64,000 nucleotides of DNA, taken from assembly GCF_042651565.1 (NCBI RefSeq), contig NZ_JBHSDF010000004.1; one strand, written 5' to 3'. Position 1 is the first letter of the stretch, and each line of letters begins with the position of its first letter. Of the stretch, positions 61,851 to 64,000 are shown piece by piece. The translations under genes and the position numbers were made by a program. The notes under the pieces are model-generated. The model searched no databases. It was not told the origin of the DNA and saw only the letters and a list, made by a program, of their open reading frames with translations. Source of the DNA: Salinispirillum marinum (lineage in GTDB: Bacteria; Pseudomonadota; Gammaproteobacteria; Pseudomonadales; Natronospirillaceae).

Positions 61851-62747
61851 GTGTGGTTTAAAAATGCCTTTGTTTACCAAGTCCGTGATTCCGAATTTCT
61901 CCGCCGTCTGACGTCGCCACGCGATCTCAGCCCGCATGCGTTCCATAACTGCTTACCGACGCAACCAGTGAGCATGGGTTTAATTGCCCCGCATCCAGAA
62001 ATGACCGACCTGCAACTGAGTACAAAACAGTTTTTGGTGTGGCAACTGCGCCGTGAAGAGCGTTTGCTGCCCTCTTCGGTAGTCAATGAAGTACTGGCCG
62101 AACGGGTGGCCGAGGTGCAACGTAAAGAAGACCGCCGTGTTGGGCGTAATGAAAAGATGGATTTAAAAGACGAAGTCACCTTGGACTTATTGCCGCGTGC
62201 CTTCACCCGCAGCCAGCGCCACTTGGTGATTGTTGACCTGGAAGCGGGTTGGCTGTTCGTGCAATGCGGCAGCGAAGCCCGTGCTGACGACATCACAGCA
62301 TTTTTACGCGATGCCTTGGGCGAACTGCCCATCGTGCCTCTTGGCTCGCTGTGCCAGCCGGAGCCGGTGGTGGCCGACTGGTTGATCAACAATAATTTGC
62401 CCGCAGGCGTTACGGTGATGGACGAGTTAGGCCTAAAACATGGCACGGAAGACGGCGTGATCAAAGTCCGTCAGTTGCCGTGGGACAGCGAGGAAGTGCA
62501 AACACTGCTGAACGCAGGCTATCGCCCAAGCGAGGTACTGCTGAACTGGAACGAACAGGTAACGGTGCTGTTAAACGACAAGTGCGTGTTCAAACGCCTG
62601 AAATACAGCGACGACATGCTGGAGCAAGCCGCACAAGAAGGCGGTGATTCCGCCATTGCCGAATGGGAAGCGGGCTTGCACATCATGACAGCGGCGTTGC
62701 GCGACCTAGCCAACCAAAGCCTCGGGTGGTTTAAAGCGGCCAACTAG
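61851..62747 (+). CDS. rdgC: Recombination-associated protein RdgC
   Basis: 298 aa, typical for RdgC (E. coli 303). It forms a ring dimer on double-stranded DNA and restrains RecA. It begins (GTG) VWFKNAFVYQV, equal to the conserved MWFKN start, and has RLTSPRDLSPHAF, FLVWQLRREERLLPSSVV and FTRSQRHLVIVD. GTG 61851 is used with AGGA upstream; the frame is open further up but not family-like. It ends inside a terminator stem-loop. Confidence 0.95.
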   Translation: MWFKNAFVYQVRDSEFLRRLTSPRDLSPHAFHNCLPTQPVSMGLIAPHPEMTDLQLSTKQFLVWQLRREERLLPSSVVNEVLAERVAEVQRKEDRRVGRNEKMDLKDEVTLDLLPRAFTRSQRHLVIVDLEAGWLFVQCGSEARADDITAFLRDALGELPIVPLGSLCQPEPVVADWLINNNLPAGVTVMDELGLKHGTEDGVIKVRQLPWDSEEVQTLLNAGYRPSEVLLNWNEQVTVLLNDKCVFKRLKYSDDMLEQAAQEGGDSAIAEWEAGLHIMTAALRDLANQSLGWFKAAN

Positions 62748-62756
62748 GCCGCTTTA
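62732..62756. terminator. Terminator shared by rdgC and the DUF2489 gene
   Basis: TAAAGCGGCC / GGCCGCTTTA with a five-base loop that contains the rdgC stop codon. It lies between convergent genes and can form on both strands. The T-runs are short. Confidence 0.65.
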
Positions 62757-62757
62757 G

Positions 62758-63240
62758 CTAATGTGCCCGCCTAGCAAAGCCAATAGTGGTAAAGGAATAA
62801 CTCTGCAACACCCGCGCAGCCTTGAGCAACTCAACTTGATGGGCTTGCTCGTGGCTTTCGCGCTCGGCGTCTTGGCGTTGCCGTTCGACAGCCGATAGAG
62901 CTTTGCGCGCATCATGTGTGGCCATGTCTTTCACCTGTTCATACAGGTTGTCACACGCGGCAAATTGCGCACGCTCGCTGTCAGCCAGTTCCAGCCCGTC
63001 TAGCAAATGTTTTATACGAATCGCACCTTCTGACAGATTCAAATCCTTGTTCACCATATTGGCGGCAATGATCTGAATGCTGTCGACCAGAAAAGCCTCA
63101 TGTTCCTGTTTCTTCCGCTCAAACTCGGCTTGCTCGGCCGCCTGTGCTTGGCGATGCTGGCGCAGTTTTATATGCAGCCAAGCGGCGTAACCCGCCAGTC
63201 CAAGCAGAACAATGGCAGCGACTAACATTAACCCAATCAT
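62758..63240 (-). CDS. DUF2489 family membrane-anchored protein
   Basis: 160 aa. One N-terminal membrane helix (about 4-24), a charged coiled segment, then VDSIQIIAANMVNKDLNLSEGAIRIKHLLDGL, the DUF2489 signature region. Function unknown. The start overlaps the upstream YheU-like gene by four bases (ATGA-type), so both are one transcript. Confidence 0.8.
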   Translation of the reverse strand: MIGLMLVAAIVLLGLAGYAAWLHIKLRQHRQAQAAEQAEFERKKQEHEAFLVDSIQIIAANMVNKDLNLSEGAIRIKHLLDGLELADSERAQFAACDNLYEQVKDMATHDARKALSAVERQRQDAERESHEQAHQVELLKAARVLQSYSFTTIGFARRAH

Positions 63241-63512
63241 AATATCCCCTGTTTTTCATACGCTTGCGCTTCGGCTTTACCGAGGAGGCGACAACTGTCG
63301 GATTCGGTGTCATAAATTAACACCCAAGCACCCGCCCTCAAGTCTTGTTTTATACGTTCTGCCTGTTCGGCTAAATTAAACCCTTCAACGCTTTGATCAC
63401 TCAACTCACTGACCAAGTGAGCTTCGATAACCCCTGTCAGCGCTTCTTCTGACAACGCATCCCACGGGATCGGCACCAAGGCGGCGGTAGAATTGTTATA
63501 GTCCAAGCTCAT
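63237..63512 (-). CDS. YheU/UPF0270-family protein
   Basis: 91 aa. The core VPIPWDALSEEALTGVIEAHLV and QAERIKQDLRAGAWVLIYD follow the UPF0270 (YheU) pattern. No function is established. ATG 63512 is preceded by GGGAG and lies within the end of the upstream gene (17-base overlap), as expected for coupled genes. Confidence 0.82.
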   Translation of the reverse strand: MSLDYNNSTAALVPIPWDALSEEALTGVIEAHLVSELSDQSVEGFNLAEQAERIKQDLRAGAWVLIYDTESDSCRLLGKAEAQAYEKQGIL

Positions 63513-63921
63513 GCTCCCATTCACAATGTACTTGCATGACCTGACTGCCCGGGACGTGATGGTCGCCATGGCAGGTCCAGGAAAAAACGTGATGACCGTT
63601 CAGCTCGGTTTCCAAATGAACGGTCGCGGAACGCCAATACATGCTCACCAGCAAGCGTTCAAATTTTGTGAGCCAACGCTCCCATTCATATTCCACCGCA
63701 CGGTAGCTGCCCGCAAATTGAATCAGGGGAGTAACGTAGGTGCCCTGCTCTTCATGTATGCCGGGCAAGCGAAACATATCGGCGGTTAAATAGGGAAATT
63801 CATCGTGCTGACCTAAGGCCAAAATCGCGTTTCGATTGGTTTGTCGAAAATGCAAACTTTCAAACCGATCGGTAGAGGATACGGCGCGCACCACACCATA
63901 GACCAGTGATTCCTGATCCAT
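63496..63921 (-). CDS. Hypothetical protein
   Basis: 141 aa, soluble, beginning MDQESLVYGVVRAVSSTDR and ending QVHCEWEHELGL. It is rich in aromatic residues and His (SWTCHGDHHVPGSQ). I recognise no family. ATG 63921 overlaps the stop codon of the upstream partial gene (TGATG) and its end overlaps the YheU-like gene, so it is the second of four tightly packed genes. Confidence 0.7.
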   Translation of the reverse strand: MDQESLVYGVVRAVSSTDRFESLHFRQTNRNAILALGQHDEFPYLTADMFRLPGIHEEQGTYVTPLIQFAGSYRAVEYEWERWLTKFERLLVSMYWRSATVHLETELNGHHVFSWTCHGDHHVPGSQVMQVHCEWEHELGL

Positions 63922-64000
63922 CAAGGCTCACCCAGCAACTGGTGCCGTTTGTCCAGCCAAGTGGCCTCATCAATCACCGGCACACCCAATTGTTCGGCTT
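63921..64000 (-). CDS. C-terminal end of a probable BRCT-domain protein (5' part outside window)
   Basis: Only the last 25 codons are in the window: AEQLGVPVIDEATWLDKRHQ and five more. KAExLGVPVIDE is the usual last strand-helix of a BRCT domain, as in NAD-dependent DNA ligase or BRCT-linked exonucleases. It is the first visible gene of the operon leading to the DUF2489 gene. Confidence 0.5.
   Translation of the reverse strand, partial: AEQLGVPVIDEATWLDKRHQLLGEP

Noticed and set aside
1..64000. CRISPR arrays, tRNA and rRNA genes
   Set aside because: No regularly spaced direct repeats, no cloverleaf with CCA-end pattern and no rRNA signature were recognised; a tRNAscan and Infernal run would settle the RNA question.

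Overview
The window looks like a chromosomal segment of a marine-type gammaproteobacterium. Housekeeping proteins (MetH, ProS, CysS, GreB, OxyR, RdgC, NfuA, class II DAHP synthase, Mqo, YdiJ-type dehydrogenase) are all full length. Signalling genes are numerous (chemoreceptor, diguanylate cyclase, EAL protein, HD-GYP protein, Hanks-type kinase). The genus cannot be fixed from sequence alone; an Oceanospirillales/Saccharospirillaceae-like origin is only a guess. There are no rRNA genes, and I recognised no tRNA or CRISPR array.

Positions 1-8032 are a chromosomal integron. The integrase gene intI (7070-8032, +) has a LexA box over its promoter region. A divergent cassette array runs leftward on the minus strand. 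I could place the attI/cassette junction and five attC sites by matching each cassette's first bases to the R'' element of its own attC. Cassette 1 is a HEPN-like protein, cassette 2 a membrane-anchored unknown, and cassette 3 a small DUF6228-like protein. Cassette 4 is an AAA ATPase fused to a DUF4435-like nuclease domain (PARIS-like). Cassette 5 is an AIPR-family protein with a QxK nuclease motif, and cassette 6 is a membrane protein cut by the window edge. Several of these resemble anti-phage defence proteins. An IS3-family element sits inside the attC of cassette 4, and the attC between cassettes 3 and 4 is reduced to its two outer core sites, which joins them into one unit. In the attI region a 32-codon leader ORF with a strong ribosome binding site stops five bases before the first cassette gene.

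Positions 8.3-32 kb are core genome: upp, mqo, an OmpA-like protein, a DMT transporter, nfuA, an AraC regulator, metH, an HD-GYP protein, a chemoreceptor, an amino-acid-type binding protein, proS, a CBS-domain protein framed by about 227-bp inverted repeats, a YdiJ-type D-2-hydroxyglutarate dehydrogenase, and class II DAHP synthase.

Positions 32-46 kb hold greB, a remnant XRE-like gene behind a pair of palindromic operators, a copper-delivery operon (FixH-like, SCO, PCuAC), an ArfA-like ribosome-rescue gene whose stop codon lies in a long hairpin, a two-domain QueD-like protein, the cysS-yidD-Trm112-cbiX run, a diguanylate cyclase, an RND efflux pair, a DUF3080 lipoprotein, and an SDR protein.

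Positions 46-64 kb hold oxyR coupled to a large MscS-type channel gene, a SulP transporter, threonine aldolase, a 7TM-EAL protein, the branched-chain 2-oxoacid dehydrogenase operon (E1alpha, E1beta, E2), a pair of related extragenic palindromes, a Hanks-type kinase, an NnrU protein, rdgC, and a minus-strand operon running in from the right edge.
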